A DNA stretch of 64,000 nucleotides, from NCBI RefSeq assembly GCF_020882245.1, contig NC_083597.1:12992581-13056580 (forward strand). The letters run 5' to 3'. Shown here one piece after another: positions 62,621-64,000 of the stretch; the first letter of the stretch is position 1, and every line of letters starts with the position of its first letter. A program made the translations under genes and the position numbers. The DNA is from Rhopalosiphum padi. Its lineage: Eukaryota > Arthropoda > Insecta > Hemiptera > Aphididae. The notes under the pieces are model-generated. The model was not told the origin of the DNA. It searched no databases and saw only the letters and a list, made by a program, of their open reading frames with translations.

Positions 62621-64000
62621 TATTATATTATTAAATATATTATTTTTTTTTTTTAATTAACGCTCCTTATAATTTCATCATTTTTTAAATTTCGAAGTAT
62701 TACGTGATTTTTTTTCACCGATTCAACGACTAAAATATAGATAGTATAGATGCGTGTAAAAATGCTGCAGGCGACGAACGCAGGTTTATATTTTTAATCA
62801 CTCTACCTGTAGGCCATATATAGCTAAAAAAAATGTATATAAATAATATATTAAATTTAAAATTTCATAAACCTTTAGATCCCGTACATATTCTTATCGA
62901 TACAGACAATTTTACCAAGTTTTTACCTGTATTTTTCGGACTTAAGTACACAATATATTATATGTTAATACAAAATTATTCTAAACAATGGTCACAGATC
63001 TTTAAACGTCTATGAAACTGTCCATTTCTAAACGAGGAACCTGTGAGTAATGTGGTGACAGATATGCGTCTTATCTTAACGTAGGGTCGGGCGCGTAATC
63101 CTCGGTAAACGGGCGGCGCGTTTCGTCGGACCGGAAGTGATGAGACTAGCAAAATACACGTATACAAGACTCGTTCCGCCTGAATTTCGTCGCATTGCAG
63201 CTGCTCACTATTATTACTTATTCCATATAATATAGACTCTCAGAAGGCTATACACAAACGATTCGAATAAAAATCTTTGTGAATCACAAAAATGAACGTG
63301 AAAAAAAGTTCTGGTGATGACCATTTTCATAAGTCTAATTAACTTAAAATATCACGATTATCCACTCGAGGGAGTGTCGTGTACAATATGAACCGCGGTA
63401 GTCATCTAGACTCAGCTTACCGCGTACGGCGGAGCATATAGGATTATCACCGGAATTCGCTCTAGTCCGGAAACTGATATCAAAATTTATTAAGTTTCTG
63501 CAGCACATGGTTTCTTGTACACACAATATAAATATTAAATTGTTTATTTACTTCTTCCTCCATCTCAGTGTTTTATAATACACATACATAACAAAACTTA
63601 TTAATATATATGTAAACATATACTTATATTGGTCAAGAGTAAAAAAATAAAAACAAATTCTCATGCTTTATACCTATATGTATACCTACAATAGTATTAT
63701 ATATGATGAGTGTATTACAATAAAATGCTACGTAGTCGTTACTGTATATTATATGTATACGCGTATATACGAACGGGATCGAGTCGTAAATCTTAAAGAA
63801 CGGCCCTGTTCGAAACAGGGGTGATCGTATGAGCATAAATAAAAAGTATCATGAGTTGATAATGCCGTACAATATAATATAGTAATAATATTACTTGAAC
63901 TGCAAAAGCGAAAAAGATTTTCTGCGCGTGGCTAAAAATACAGATAACGATATACGGTCAGCTTTTTTTACTTAATAAATATTAAAAATTATAACTTAAC
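62621..64000. other. AT-rich stretch to window end, no gene recognised
   Basis: Short chance frames only; nothing recognisable up to the edge. Confidence 0.5.

Noticed and set aside
12166..62809. CAGGTAG (Zelda-site) matches, e.g. 12166, 21744, 44172 (reverse), 56609, 62803 (reverse), as autoregulatory sites
   Set aside because: About as many as expected by chance for a 7-mer in 64 kb, and not clustered near the gene.

Overview
The window looks like nuclear DNA of an insect, most likely an aphid. It is AT-rich, full of AT, TTA and CA microsatellites and decayed transposons, and has introns with canonical GT/AG sites. This is inference from composition and element types; no marker gene settles the species. 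Only two protein-coding loci can be supported in 64 kb.

1-17,300: AT-rich, gene-poor DNA with scattered repeats. 17,329-22,707: a transposon cluster. A 445-bp non-autonomous hAT-type element (17,329-17,773) lies about 160 bp from a complete 4,761-bp hAT element (17,939-22,699). The complete element has 15-bp perfect terminal inverted repeats and a perfect 8-bp target duplication, GTTGTAAT. Its minus-strand transposase gene can be assembled from seven exons into an uninterrupted 924-codon reading frame of the TTF-finger/ZMYM1-like hAT type. Three of those exons are tandem copies of one 126-nt, phase-1 symmetric exon in a ~189-bp repeat, and a fourth copy is decaying.

22,700-40,500: more AT-rich DNA with two foldback (long inverted repeat) elements, a pair of diverged ~350-bp direct repeats, and a tRNA-Leu-like 3' fragment touching one of them.

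40,500-55,400: a CpG- and GC-richer domain holding the one host gene, on the plus strand. A probable noncoding first exon ends at 48,147 with a strong donor. A 3.3-kb intron follows. A single coding exon (51,438-53,945) encodes an 835-residue zinc-finger transcription factor. It has an N-terminal four-cysteine GATA-spaced motif, Gln-, Pro- and His-rich low-complexity regions, a JAZ-type finger, and four C2H2 fingers at the C-terminus. The layout best fits the pioneer factor Zelda (zld/vielfaltig), but the name rests on architecture and remembered family features, not a search. The 3' UTR probably runs up to about 55.35 kb.

55,400-64,000: AT-rich intergenic DNA, with one more GC-rich, CpG-containing island (61,740-62,600) in which no credible gene is seen.

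The two loci are not functionally linked. The host gene sits in a large non-coding territory, as expected for a developmental regulator, and the hAT element is a separate mobile unit about 25 kb upstream of its presumed promoter.
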